64,000 nucleotides of DNA from Cervus elaphus (lineage: Eukaryota; Chordata; Mammalia; Artiodactyla; Cervidae): contig NC_057825.1 in the NCBI RefSeq assembly GCF_910594005.1, forward strand, positions 47,399,037 through 47,463,036, in the 5' to 3' direction. The notes beneath the pieces were generated by a model. It saw only the letters and a program-made list of their open reading frames with translations. It made no database searches and was not told the DNA's origin. A program made the position numbers and the translations under genes. How positions within the stretch are numbered: the first letter of the stretch is position 1; each line of letters opens with the position of its first letter. This document shows positions 44,628 to 55,449 of this stretch, one piece after another.

Positions 44628-47590
44628 CATGTGAATTTCTCCCTTTCTGTAAATATTTTTATAAGTCTGCTTAAACAATATTTCATTTATCAATATATTA
44701 AGGGATCTGTATCTATTATACATAGGTACATACACACATTTTTTTTTCATACACACACTTTTATATATGTTTATATATGTGCTTATGTTTGTATGAGAAA
44801 TAAATAAGTGATTAGTGATTTCAATCATGCTATATTTAGTAAAAATAGTTTAACCATTTTCAAATGGCAGTAAACCTAGAACACAAAATTAAAACCTAGG
44901 AAACAATAAATTTTCAAATTCAGAATTATTATTTATGTACATTGTAATGAAGAAAATACTTTTAAAATTAAAACTAACTGATGACATTTATATTTTGTTT
45001 GTATTCAAATCCTCTCATTTTGATAAAGCATCTGAATAATGACACTTTTTACATTTGCTATTTCTTCTCCAAATTATAACAGGTGTTGTATATCTCCCCT
45101 TTTGTTTTCAGGAAAGAATGCATTGTCTGCTCAAATACATTTTAAGTATATTAAGTATTTAGTCAGTACTGTGTCTTGTACTTTATTTTTATCATATACT
45201 CTGCACACACACACAGAGTAGGTGTTAAATTAATAGTTATTCATTGGTAAATTAAAGTATATAATTAATCAGAAAACTGCATTTATCAACTATCTAGAAC
45301 TTTAGGATTGTACTACATGTAATACTACCCTATACTTAAGTTAGTTATAGCTTCTACCTGTGAGGTAAGTATATTCTTATTATCATGACCATTTATAGCA
45401 TCATTATAATAAAGCATATTATTTAGATATGTTAGGGGAATGTAAGATGTGCTGTATGTTACCTCTAATTCAGCATTGTTTAAGGCAAAATTATAACTAG
45501 ACAGCTTATCTATTACTTTGCATTATCTAGTACTCTGAACATATCATCAGTAGAATCTATTATTTGCATAATAATGAGGCTACATACTCTGATATATGCA
45601 TTAGATCACTTTTTCACATTTGCTTTTTTTTCCTACAAATTTCTAGCTCAGGCTTCCTTCATAAATATGTATATTGGCAGTGAAGAATAGGAAATAGTTA
45701 TGCATTTGAATTTCTCTCAATAATACTTTAATACCTCCTCACTTTTAGGTAGTAGAATATTTTATCTTTTAAATAATTAGAATGGAATGATTTCTAAAAT
45801 ATTTATTGATGAAAACAGTGTGCAGAGTATCTGGAAACAGGAAAAAGCAAGAGCATTCTGGAAAAAGCTATCTAATGGGAGCATGGAAATAATACAAATA
45901 ATTCTAATGAAAAAGGAAATTTCTGAAGTATGTTCCTTGTGATATAAGGATTGAAAGACAGGATTCCTGAACAATCATTGGAGGGATAAAATTAAATGAA
46001 GTTTAAAAATAGATAATACTGTAAAAGAGGTTAAAATTTCCTGGCAAGGTGGTGTATAGAATGTGCTGCCATCTGTATTCTCTAAAATCATCTTTGAAAA
46101 TAAAATACAGGAATTGCAGGGCAGACTGGATGTGAAAATTGACAGACAATATCTGCAAGACTCCTAGGGAGAATAAAGAATATCATGAACTTATGGAAGA
46201 GAAGGTGGTATTGCCTTGAAAAGAAAATACACTTGGGGAAAGATTTAAGTTCTGTTATCATCCACTTAAATTATTTGGGAAAGTGTTTGACCTATGCAAC
46301 AGAAATGACCAGGATCAGCACAGGCTTCTCTGTTGTGAATGCAGATAATGCTGGGTTGGCACAATACTTTGGGTGAGGCACTATAAAAGGGGTGCAACTG
46401 ACCCTTAGATGTCAAGCATTCACAACACCTTCTGTTCTGACTTTAAATCCCCAACAATAGTACATCAAACTATGCAGATGAGAGAGTATGCTTCCCAACT
46501 CCAGTTCCTTTGTAAGTCTTTAAGCATAGCTAATTAGTAGAACTGTAGCTTGGTGAAGTGATGAGATCATTAGCGGTTTTATATGCCCTCTTCTTTAAAC
46601 CTATTGAGAAGGCTCCAAACTTTCATATGACCTTTCATTTTTCCATTACACTTTACCAGATAGGAAAGCTGATATGGTCAGACATTCAGTTTGTTTGCTA
46701 AAATAACTGGATACCTCACAAGGTCAACTGCTATAAAAGAACGATACCAAATATGTTATAGATACAACATGAACTAAATAAATAGAAAAGAAAAAAAATA
46801 GAAATTAAAGTAATTATAATAACCTTTCAACAAGGCAATTAGAAATATGAAGCAGAAACAGGAAGTCTTAAAGGAAACATATGGAAGAATAAAGAAAGTA
46901 AAATGTGGAGCAGCAGTGTTTTGCTGAAAGTTTTCACTTCTGTCTCAGGTTCAAAGGATTTGTTAACAAAATAAGCCACTCATTATATACAAATAAATAA
47001 TGCAAATATTTATTAGAGAATTATCTAGCTTACTTTTAATATACTAATATTAAAAGAAAAAAGACATAGAAAGAGCAGAAGATACATCATTAAATTGGAT
47101 TTTGACCAACACCCAGACTTAAATGGCCTGGGAAGTCCCATGTCACAGCATATCTAGAGTCCCAGTTGAGCAAAGGTCCCAGGCAGTGTGTGTGCTCCTT
47201 GGGTGAAACTTCAGATTGCAGTCCCTTGGGTTCCCACTTATAATCCCCAGACCACAAACCTATATCATTCTAAATCTGGGAGCAAAACTCCAGCTATTGT
47301 ATTATGTTAATTTTTTTTTTTTTTTTTTTTTTTACTGTGCTGTTTCCTTTGTTCTGCAAATCTTGGAATGTTGCTAAATCCAGGGAGTGGCTGGTCAGGC
47401 CTCCTCCAGGGACTTAACAAATTCCAAGCTCGGCTTCTTATCTATCTATTGTGTTTCTCTTCCAATACTAACACTCACAGAGGTGTGACTGGCACCCTTA
47501 GCAGTAGTCAGGGCAATGTTCAGGTAGGTCAGAAGCAAGGTCAGAGGTCTGCTCTGCTTTGTCTGTGAAGCCTAAACAAGACTATTTAAT
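44628..47590. other. Unassigned region with poly-T tract
   Basis: Mostly AT-rich. From about 46020 to 46640, and again from 47100, it is less AT-rich. A T23 run lies at 47311-47333. The plus-strand text right of it (CTGTTTCCTTTGTTCTGC, CTGGTCAGGCCTCCTCCAGG) looks like repeat-derived sequence that I cannot name. A TATA-like TATAAAAG sits at 46382-46389 with no gene downstream. Confidence 0.45.
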
Positions 47591-48276
47591 TTCCCTAACA
47601 AGTAGGAGGACATGGAATTCATTTTTCTCCACAAATGCATTAAGGATACATCTACAGATGAAACAATTCTCACAGAACACTGGCTGATCATTTGCAGAAG
47701 ATCTTGGACACCAGAAAGGACAGAAGAAATCCCTGAAGAGCTGGGTAGGATGAAAGAAAGAAGGAGGGGGAAAAAAGAGAGAGAAGAGGATATGGGATGG
47801 GACCTGCACCCCTGAGGGTATTGAAGGAGAGAAAATTCCCCACATCTGGGGAAATCCCCTCAAATGATGGGGACATCAATTGGGACAGAAGGGGAGCATC
47901 TGCAGCTGTCAGAGGAGAGTGAAACAGCATGTCTGTGGCACACAGGATAGAGTGGGACCTACACAGATGGTCCATTCCACAACCCTGCACACCCCAGCCT
48001 GGGATATATGCCTGCCATTGTGCATGAAGTGCTGCATGCTGGAATGTGGGGATTGGAAAGCAAACCTGTAGAGAGGACTGTTGCTGGCTGCAAGGAGATA
48101 GTCTGAAGGGAGGGGAGTGAATTGAGCTTTGATGGAGAATATTTGTGGAGGAAACACTGACTGCCACAAAAGCATGGTACCATTGTTGAATGACGTGCAG
48201 GGGGTCGATCTGCTCTTGCAGTCTCTCCTCAACCCCACACCAGGGCTGGCTTTTTTACGCCTATAACAAAATACTA

Positions 48277-48520
48277 GGAAAGGCCTCCACCAAGGCAAGC
48301 CTACATGTGCCTGCCACAGGGTGCTAGAAAAAGACCTGGGGCAAGCCCAAGACCGACTGCAACTGGGAACTGGAAAGGAGCCCCACCTGGGCTGACCCTC
48401 TTGCACATACTGCTGGGCAATGGGAAAGGTCTCTGCTAGAGCTGGCCATCTTGTGCCAGTAGCTGGGAGCTAGGCAAGTCTTCCAACAGGACCAGAGCTG
48501 TTGTGCCTGTGACCACCTGA
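48277..48520 (+). repeat. Degenerate ~50-bp tandem repeats in L1 5' region
   Basis: Five degenerate units begin at GGAAAGG-like positions 48277, about 48326, 48372, 48423 and 48473 (spacing 49, 46, 51, 50). The shared pattern is roughly GGAAAGG, then CC-ACC-GG-C, then CTTGTGCC, then GCTGGGAAC. Confidence 0.78.
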
Positions 48521-48952
48521 TTTCCCAGGCTCCCCATCACCAATGGGGCTGGATCTCTTGCAGTCTCTGAATCCCTAATACATCTGTCATTACCACGGCT
48601 TCTGCGACCCTGGAGGCCATGCCAGCTTTGCACTCTCTCCTCATTGGAGTGGACCCAAGTGCTGCGGAATAGCCTCAGTAGTACGATCCTATGAGTGGCC
48701 CACATGTAGATGTAGGGCTAACACCACAGCTGAGGTGTTAATACCACAGGTCATGTAACTGTTAGCTGAGGGCTAACATCGCAGGCCATGCAACTACGGA
48801 AGAGAAGCTAAAATCTTTCTTCATAGATGAGCAAACTGCAAATTTAACATCCCCATGACTGGCTTGGTAAAAATTCAGCACCTGCAAAACATCTGAACAG
48901 ACAAATGCTCCAGCAGCCAAGAAGGCCCTAATTTCAGCAACTGTAGATTTTT

Positions 48953-50226
48953 GTGGGCACAAACATGCAGGAATAGAGCCAGGCTAAATTATGAGCTGTC
49001 CCTATAACACCCACCAGAGCTTCTGATCCATGAATATTACAATTCTGGGACCTGACTTCAGTGGATCAACCTTGGTGGTCAGGTGAAAGTAACATCTGAG
49101 ACATCAAGGCCAATTGCCAGCACACCCACGTTAAGGGCAGGGGGCGGAGAGCAGTGCCAAACATCAGTGTAATCTAAAGGGTTGCACAAAGGGTGAAAGA
49201 TGACATAACAGAGCACACCCAGAAGTGAAAAGCTGCAAAAAAAGAATACTCAGTGTCCTCTCCCAGTGGGAGTGCTCCAATCCCACCTATGTCACACCAC
49301 AGATCATGAACACAGCTAAGAATCAGATCTTGGGGCATCTCTACAGCAACTAGAGAGAAGATCCTGCCCTTAATGGAGCAGTGACAAACATAGAACAAAG
49401 GCGAGGTTCATTCAACATCCAGGGCAGGCTCTGGTTATCACAACACCAGTCAAACTCCCTATCACAGGTCTGACTTTAGTAGTTATGAGCTTGGTGGGTA
49501 TGCACATGTAGGGGTAGGGCCAGACCAGAATTTGAACTTCCTCCATAGCTCCTACAATGAGTCAAGATAAACAACTACAGCAGTACTGGAACTTAATTTC
49601 AATTGATCTGTGCCAATGCTGGGTAAAAATAGCACCTAAGAGTCACCAAGGGCAACTACTTGCATATCCAGTTAACACAGGACTGAAAGCAGTGCCAACA
49701 ATAGTGTACTTGTGAGCCCACACAATTTGTGAAAGGGGAAACAGCAGCACAATCACAGGTAAACAGTTCCAGAGGAAGAAAACTCAGTGGCTATTCTTGC
49801 AGTGAAGTAAAAGTGAAAGTGTTAGTCCCTCAGTTGTGTCCAACTCTTTGTGACCCTGTGGACTGTAGCCATGAGGCTCATTTGTCAATGAAATTCTCCA
49901 GACAAGAATACTCGAGTGGGTAGCCATTTCCTTCTCCAGGGGATCTTCTTCACCCAGGGATCAAACCCTATTCTCCCACATTGTAGGCAGATTTTATTTT
50001 TACATCTGAGCCACCAGGGAAGCTCTTGCAGTGGGAGTTATCTAATCCTTTTTACTTCATACTGCAGATCAGAATCACACCTAAGGGACAGATCTGGGGC
50101 CTCTACTCCAACAACCAAAGAGCAAACCTCATGCCTGACAAGGCAAGGACAACACAGAGCAAAGGGGAGGCCCCACCCCATATCTAGTATTGGCTCTAAT
50201 CAACACAACAACAATCAAACCCTCTA
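48953..50226 (+). repeat. Two diverged ~510-bp tandem modules (541-bp offset) in L1 5' region
   Basis: Module A starts at GTGGGCACAAACATGCAGGA (48953) and module B at GTGGGTATGCACATGTAGGG (49494). Both then share, in order, GAGCAGTGCCAAACA / AAGCAGTGCCAACA, a CTCAGTG segment, CAGTGGGAGT, CAGATC with GGGGC, ACAAAG-G-GAGG, and a CAACAC-CAATCAAA end. Without its SINE, module B is about 504 bp and module A about 513 bp. Confidence 0.78.
49795..50033 (-). mobile_element. Bov-tA SINE with 10-bp target-site duplication inside L1
   Basis: A minus-sense SINE at 49805-50023, from AGTGTTAGTCCCTCAGTTGT to the head complement CTGAGCCACCAGGGAAG. TCTTGCAGTG flanks it at 49795-49804 and 50024-50033. The excised host text reads continuously as module B. 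Confidence 0.95.
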
Positions 50227-50429
50227 ACAAGGGCATAATAGCACAAGCCTCTGGACCAAACTCACTCATCAGGGGTCAGACAGCAGAAGCAAGATAAACT
50301 ATGATCCAGCAGCCTGTGGTAAGGAGACCACAAACACACAAGTCTGACAAAATAAGGTAACAGAGAAATATTATTGCAGGTGAAAGAGCAAGATAAAACT
50401 TACAATAACAACTTAATGAAGAGGAGCTA

Positions 50430-51370
50430 AGCAATCCACCTAAAAAATAATTCTCAGTAATGATAGTAAAGATGATTCAAGATTTCAGAAGCAGAAAAGA
50501 GGAACAAATTGGGAAGATATTAAAAAGGTTAAGAGAGACCTAGAAGAACTAAAGAATGAACAGAGGTGAACAAGACAGTGACTGAAATGGAAAAATACTA
50601 GAAGGAATCAATAGCAAAACAACTAAGAAAAAAGAATAGATAAATGACCTGGAAGACAGAATGGTTGAAACCTCTGCTGCAGAACACAGTAAATAAAAAA
50701 TAATAATAATAAAAAGAAATGAGAACAGTCCCAGAGACCTCTGGAACAACATTAAACAGACCAACATTTGAGTTATAGGGGTCCCAGAAGAGCAATAAAG
50801 AGGGAAAGGAGGTGAGAAAATATTTGAAGAGATAACAGTCAAAAACGTTCCTAATATGAGAAAGGAAATAGTCACCCACATCCAGGAAGCACAGAGTCTT
50901 GAACAGGACAAACTCAAGAAGGAACATTCCAAGAGATATAGTACTCAAACTAAAAAAATTAGATAGAAAGAAACATTAAAAGCAAAAAGAAAAAAAAAAT
51001 CAACAAATAAAATATAGGTGAATTGTATATTATAACCATAAGTTTATCAGCTGATTTTTCAACAGAAACTCTGCAAATCAGTAGGGAGTGGCAGGATACA
51101 TTTAAGATGATGGAAGAGAAAAACTTGTTTCCAGGAATACATTGCCCAGCAAGACCCTAATTCAGATTCAACAAAGATGTCAAAATCTTTATAGACAAGC
51201 AAAAGCTAAGAGAATTCATAACCACCAAACCAGATTTATAACAATCGCTAAAAGAACTAAACAAGGCAAAAGAGAAAAAAAACAGGAAGGGGGAAAACAA
51301 ACAACAACAAAAAAAAGATATTCAAAACCAAATACCAAACAATTAAGAAATTGGCAAGAGGAACATACAT
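50430..51370 (+). pseudogene. L1 ORF1 remnant
   Basis: The conserved DNA order of L1 ORF1 is present: GACCTGGAAGACAGAATGG, AGACCTCTGGAACAACATTA, ATTTGAGTTATAGGGGTCCC, GAAGCACAGAG, TCTGCAAATCAGTAGGGAGT, CAGCAAGACCC and GACAAGCAAAAGCTAAGAGA. Stops and frameshifts break it everywhere. ORF1p is the RNA-binding chaperone of the L1 particle. This copy cannot encode it. Confidence 0.82.
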
Positions 51371-51389
51371 ACTGATAATTGTCTTAAAT

Positions 51390-52100
51390 GCTAAATGCTC
51401 CAACCGAAAGACACAGACTGACTAATGATCAAAGGATCAATCCAAGAAGATGATATAACAGTTGTAAATATTTATGCACCCAACACAACAGCACCTCAAT
51501 ACATAACACAAATGCTATTATAATAGCTATAAAATGGGAAATCTATGCACACAATAAGAGTGAGGGATTTTAACACTCCACTTGCATGAATGGACAGAAT
51601 ATCCAGATGATAATTAATACGGAAATACAAATCTTAAATGACACAGATCAGACTTAATAAATGTTTATAAGACATTCCATCTGAAAGCATCAAAATGTAC
51701 TTTCTTTTCAAGTGCACATAGAACATTCTCTAGGATAGATCACATCTTGGGTCACAAATCACACCTTGATAAAATCTCTCCAGGATGTGGGCTCTCCACC
51801 TTGTTGAGGTGGAATCCACCTCAATAAAAAGGTCATATATGACAAACCCACAGAAAACATAATTCTCAATCGTGAAAATTTGAAAGCATTTCCTCTAAGA
51901 TTAGCAACAAGGCCAAGATGCCCACTGTCAACCACTTTTTTCCCCACTTTTATTCAACATAGTTTTGAATAAAGAAGTAAAACTCTCACTATATGCAGAT
52001 TACATGATACTAAAGATTGAAAATCCTAAGAAGCCACCAGAAAATTTCTATAGCATACCAGTGAATTTGGTAAAGTTGCAGGATTCAAATAAATGTAAAT
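51390..52100 (+). pseudogene. L1 ORF2 remnant with endonuclease-to-RT deletion
   Basis: 51430-51765 matches the endonuclease domain (TGTAAATATTTATGCACCCA, AGGGATTTTAACACTCCACT, GACATTCCATCTGAAAGC, GGATAGATCACATCTTGGG). 51770-52090 matches the RT domain (AAAGGTCATATATGACAAAC, ACTCTCACTATATGCAGATT). The YADD-equivalent box reads GCAGATTACATG, so the second Asp codon is changed. Roughly 1.3 kb of ORF2 is missing between them. Confidence 0.8.
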
Positions 52101-52127
52101 TTTTTTCATTATTATTTTATTTGCTCT

Positions 52128-52285
52128 GGTGACCTATGATCAGTATCTTTGATATTAATATTATATCATATTGGCATTTTTTAACAATAAATTATTTTTA
52201 AGTAAGGTATTTACATGTTTTAGACATAATGCTATAGTATACTTAATAGACTACAGTACAGTATAAATGTAAATTTTTATAACCT
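52128..52285 (+). mobile_element. TcMar-Tigger DNA transposon fragment
   Basis: GGTGACCTATGATCAGTAT, GACATAATGCTATAGTATAC and TTAATAGACTACAGTACAGT match the end-proximal part of Tigger-family elements. A second Tigger-like end is found at 52472. Confidence 0.7.
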
Positions 52286-52289
52286 GTGT

Positions 52290-52400
52290 AAACAAAATGT
52301 TAGAGTTTCAAAAGGGAGGGAACATATGTCCATCTATGGCTGATTCATGTTGATGTCTGGCAAACACCAAACCTTTCACAAACTACATAAGGTTAGTGTT
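52290..52400 (+). mobile_element. Short L1 3' end fragment
   Basis: GGGAGGGAACATATGTCCAT and CTATGGCTGATTCATGTTGA are typical of the artiodactyl L1 3' UTR. There is no A-tail, so it is old or cut. Confidence 0.65.
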
Positions 52401-52471
52401 GTGGAACTTTGTATGACATTTAAAAGCACCATGTACATAGGCCTCTTTTCTTTCCCCTAACCCTTTATAAG

Positions 52472-52548
52472 CACACCTGGGAGACAGTTCTGTTTTGGTT
52501 CCAAACCACCACAATAAAGCAAATATTGCAATAAGTGAGACACACAAA
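52472..52548. mobile_element. Tigger-type terminal inverted repeat
   Basis: TGGTTCCAAACCACCACAAT followed by AAAGCAAATATTGCAATAAG and GAGACACACAAAC follows the Tigger terminal sequence, with GCG changed to GCA by CpG decay. Confidence 0.75.
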
Positions 52549-52645
52549 CTTTTTCTTTTATTTATTTTTAATTGTAGGATAATTGCTTTACAATGTTGAG
52601 TTGATTTTTGCCAGACATCAACATGAATCAGTCATAGGTTGGAAG
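52549..52645 (-). mobile_element. L1 3' end fragment, 100 bp
   Basis: TTTAATTGTAGGATAATTGC, TTTACAATGTTGAGTTG and CAGACATCAACATGAATCAG form the reverse complement of a ruminant L1 3' terminus with its T-rich (A-tail) start on the left. Confidence 0.78.
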
Positions 52646-52652
52646 GACATAT

Positions 52653-52913
52653 GTTGGAAGGACTGATGCTGAAGCTCCAATACTTTGGCCCCCTGATTTG
52701 AAGAACCAACTCATTGGAAGAGACCCTGACTCTGAGAAAGACTGAAGGCGGGAGCAGAAGAGAACAACAGAGGATGAGATGGTTGGATGGCATCACCAAC
52801 TCGATGGACATGAGTTTGAGTAGGCTCTGGGAGTTGGTGATGGACAGGGAAGCCTGGCATGCTGCAGTCCATGGGGTCGCAAAGAGTCGGACACAACTGA
52901 GCGACTGAACTGA
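52653..52913 (+). mobile_element. BovB 3' end fragment
   Basis: A sense BovB terminus from GGAAGGACTGATGCTGAAG to the tail GCGACTGAACTGA. The plus frame 52714-52908 encodes RWLDGITNSMDMSLSRL and MDREAWHAAVHGVAKSRT. It ends exactly where the LTR begins. Confidence 0.93.
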
Positions 52914-53241
52914 TGTCAGGGAACGTTTGACTTTAGGATTCCTTTATGTTGTTTTTTGTTTCTCGTGAACCCTCTGTTCCTTATCAGTTCCTGATATACA
53001 GGAACGAGGGGAGCGGCACGCTGCTCCCAGGACTCAGGTCATGGGACGGAATGCATACATAAATTTCCTTCAGTAACTTTCACCCTACGGTAAAACTGTT
53101 TAGTCACGACCCTCTTACTCAAGTTATGGATTGTCTTCTGGCCTTGTGATGATTGTTATTCCCTTGGTAATGGTTGTTATACGTCTGGTTTTTGTACTTT
53201 GCTTAACTTTATTTTTTGCCTAAAGCTTCCGTGTATAACAA

Positions 53242-53249
53242 TATATAAA
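53242..53249 (+). promoter_or_regulatory. LTR TATA box
   Basis: TATATAAA within the LTR, about 330 bases from its start, as expected for the U3 promoter. Confidence 0.65.
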
Positions 53250-53263
53250 CTCACACAAACATG

Positions 53264-53269
53264 AATAAA
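53264..53269 (+). terminator. LTR polyadenylation signal AATAAA
   Basis: AATAAA lies about 15 bases after the TATA box, followed by a T/G-rich stretch (CACCCTTGTTCC). Placing the signal upstream of or at the cap region is known for betaretroviral LTRs. Confidence 0.7.
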
Positions 53270-53599
53270 GCACCCTTGTTCCACTAGAGACTTGGGTCCC
53301 CTGCGTCCCTCTTTTCTTCTCCGGCTAGTTCCTTGGAGCAAGGAAACTTGCAAGCTCACGTTTCTACCCCGGCTTTCAAGACCTCCTTGAGAAGACGCCC
53401 TGTACCTTCGTGAGCGGTACAAGCCCTATTCTAGGGCTTTATCGGTTTTCCATGTAACCCAGGGAATATTAGTCTCTCTCTCTTTTGCTTTCTTTTCATG
53501 GACTCTGATCTACCAGGCCCTGGTCTGTAAAAAAGACCGCAGCAAACTGACTGATAACACAGTTATCCAAATGCTAAAAAAAAAAAAAAAAACCTAAAT

Positions 53600-54330
53600 G
53601 AATGCAGAAAACTTGAAACAGACAGACAAGAAACAAACAAGACAAATATAAACAATAAAAATTCAAAATTAAATTCAGCCACATAAATACTTACATTAAA
53701 AGTAAATGATTTAAACATATTATTTTAAGGACATGAATTATTGGATTGGATAGAAGGACCCTGGCTCTATGCTACAAATAAGAAATCAATTTGAAATATA
53801 ATACATTGACAGGTAAAATGGCAAAAAAGAAAAGGACATACCATGAAAATGTAATTTCAAGAAGCTTAAGTATCTATATTAATATCATAAAAAAGTAGAA
53901 TTTGAAACAAGGAAAATTACCAGTAAAAAGAAATACTTATGATAAAAATGGTCACTTGATCCTAAATGGCTATGTGCCTAACATAAGAAATTTAATATAG
54001 ATGAATAAATAACTGACAGAAGTGAAGTGAAAAATAAACAAAATCAGAACTACACTTGGACAGTTGACTCCTGTTCATAACTGAGAAGACAAGTAGGAAA
54101 CCAGCAAGAATATAAAACACTTATTGAATATGATTAACTCACTTGACCTATTTTCCATTTATACAGCATTCCATCCAACAACAGTAGAAAGTGCACCAAT
54201 GTTTTTTAATTTTTATTTGTTTGCCTATTTTTTTTTTCCAAAAGAAAGCACTGCTAGGACTAGAGTGAAGCTGAAAACAGACCACCCAACAAATGTTTCT
54301 AAAAAAAAGTATAGCAAGATTATAGTTGTA
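53600..54330 (+). mobile_element. Old L1 ORF2 endonuclease-region relic
   Basis: It follows the L1 ORF2 order TACATTAAAAGTAAATGATT, AAAAGGACATACCATG, TATATTAATATCATAAAAAA, GGAAAATTACCAGTAAAAAG, GTGCCTAACATAAGAAA and CTTGACCTATTTTCCATTTA. It is deeply decayed, and the last 100 bases are uncertain. Confidence 0.68.
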
Positions 54331-55449
54331 AACTCATTATAACCAATTTCCATTTTAAAGGAAACTTTGAAATAGACTTGGATCCTAAATAAGAGAAAAA
54401 ATGGCAACTCTTTACGTGCAATAGCCTCATTTAAGGAAAATGAAAAATATGGCACAGAGAAAGAAAAAACCATCCATGTAAGAAGAGAAATAATGCTATT
54501 TATAATTTTAACAACAAAACTGGATATGAGAAGATAAGAGACCAATGCAAGAGCCTTTTTTTTTTAATGTTCCTTAGTATTACTGGAAGAAAAAAAACAT
54601 CTAAACAGAGATTTATGTATCTAATGACAATTTCATGTATAATAAAATACACATAGGTACGCAAAGCTTCAGAATACAATGTCCAACACTTGGGGCATAG
54701 AGTTGTCTGATATGTAAACCAAAGCAATAGATTGGAATTAACTGCTTTGTTGCTGAATGTCAGCAATTTTTAACTGCACTTCCAAAATGCTGTATAAGAT
54801 ATGAGCTCAGGCAAGAATTTGCTGGTTTCAAATGCAAAATAAATGAAAGGAAAAAGAGTATAGAAACATGTGCCTTGAAGAGATGGAAACACTGAATGCT
54901 TCTGAACCCTGAAAAGCAGGAAACTCAATTTAAAAACAAAACACAAAAACAAAATGAAAAATATTTAAATGGCAAGGTCCCTTTAGTATTTCTCAATAAA
55001 TGGCACAGTGCAACATCAGTAAAGATCAAATTAAGGATTTTCCTTCCCACCCAAGCCAATTGTTTCAGATAGCCACCATTAAGTTATGGAATATAAATAA
55101 GAAAATAAATGTCTGTTTTACTGAGTATATCTGAGAAAGAGTTTTAGCTAAAGTTACTGACTCATAGAGCTCACTGTAAGCAAATAGTTCAGAAGTCCAT
55201 TTCATTTTTGAGAAAATTACAGTGATAAAGAAAAATCTAATATGACCTGATGATCCTTCAAATACTTAAATATCAAAACACTCAAGACCCCATATAGTCC
55301 ATGGCTAAAGAAAGAGATAGCCCTCAAGGACAGCAAATTTTTCAATACTTACTTTATATTTTATCATGAAGGATAATGAACAAGGAAGAATATCTCAGAA
55401 GTTCAAACCAGTAGTTAAGAAAAGGGCCAGTCATGGGTGTTCAAGCTGT
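54331..55449. other. AT-rich unassigned sequence
   Basis: No gene or named repeat. The minus-strand frames at 54225-54952 are low-complexity and Phe-rich, with no domain. Confidence 0.5.

Larger units (their letters stand above)
47591..52110 (+). mobile_element. Decayed artiodactyl L1 with 5' region, ORF1 and partial ORF2
   Basis: Recognisable L1 5' sequence (GAATTCATTTTTCTCCACAA, AACAATTCTCACAGAACACT, GGGACCTGCACCCCTGAGG) is followed by about 2 kb of GC-richer leader, then ORF1 (about 50430-51370) and ORF2 pieces (about 51390-52100). A Bov-tA SINE interrupts it at 49805-50023. ORF2 is internally deleted: endonuclease text stops at about 51765 and RT text follows directly. Homology fades at about 52100. 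All frames are broken. Confidence 0.82.
52914..53544 (+). mobile_element. Solo LTR of an endogenous retrovirus (ERVK-like)
   Basis: The 631-bp unit starts TGTCAGGGAACG and ends GACCGCAGCA (TG...CA). The 6-bp direct repeat AACTGA lies at 52908-52913 and 53545-53550. The length of the repeat favours a class II (betaretrovirus-like) integrase. No gag, pol or env sequence adjoins it, so the internal region has been lost by LTR recombination. A TATA box and a polyadenylation signal lie close together, predicting a short R. It sits inside the BovB 3' tail. Confidence 0.92.

Noticed and set aside
46382..46389. TATAAAAG as a promoter
   Set aside because: There is no recognisable transcript, exon or LTR structure downstream, and a single TATA-like octamer is expected by chance in AT-rich DNA.
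47688..48406. Minus-strand frames of 159 and 165 codons
   Set aside because: They lie antisense to the L1 5' region, overlap one another in different frames and show no domain. The GC-richer sequence simply contains fewer stops.
50549..50948. Minus-strand frames of 116-127 codons rich in Leu, Phe and Ser
   Set aside because: They are antisense frames of the L1 ORF1 remnant. Hydrophobicity arises from the reversed A-rich coding strand, not from real membrane segments.
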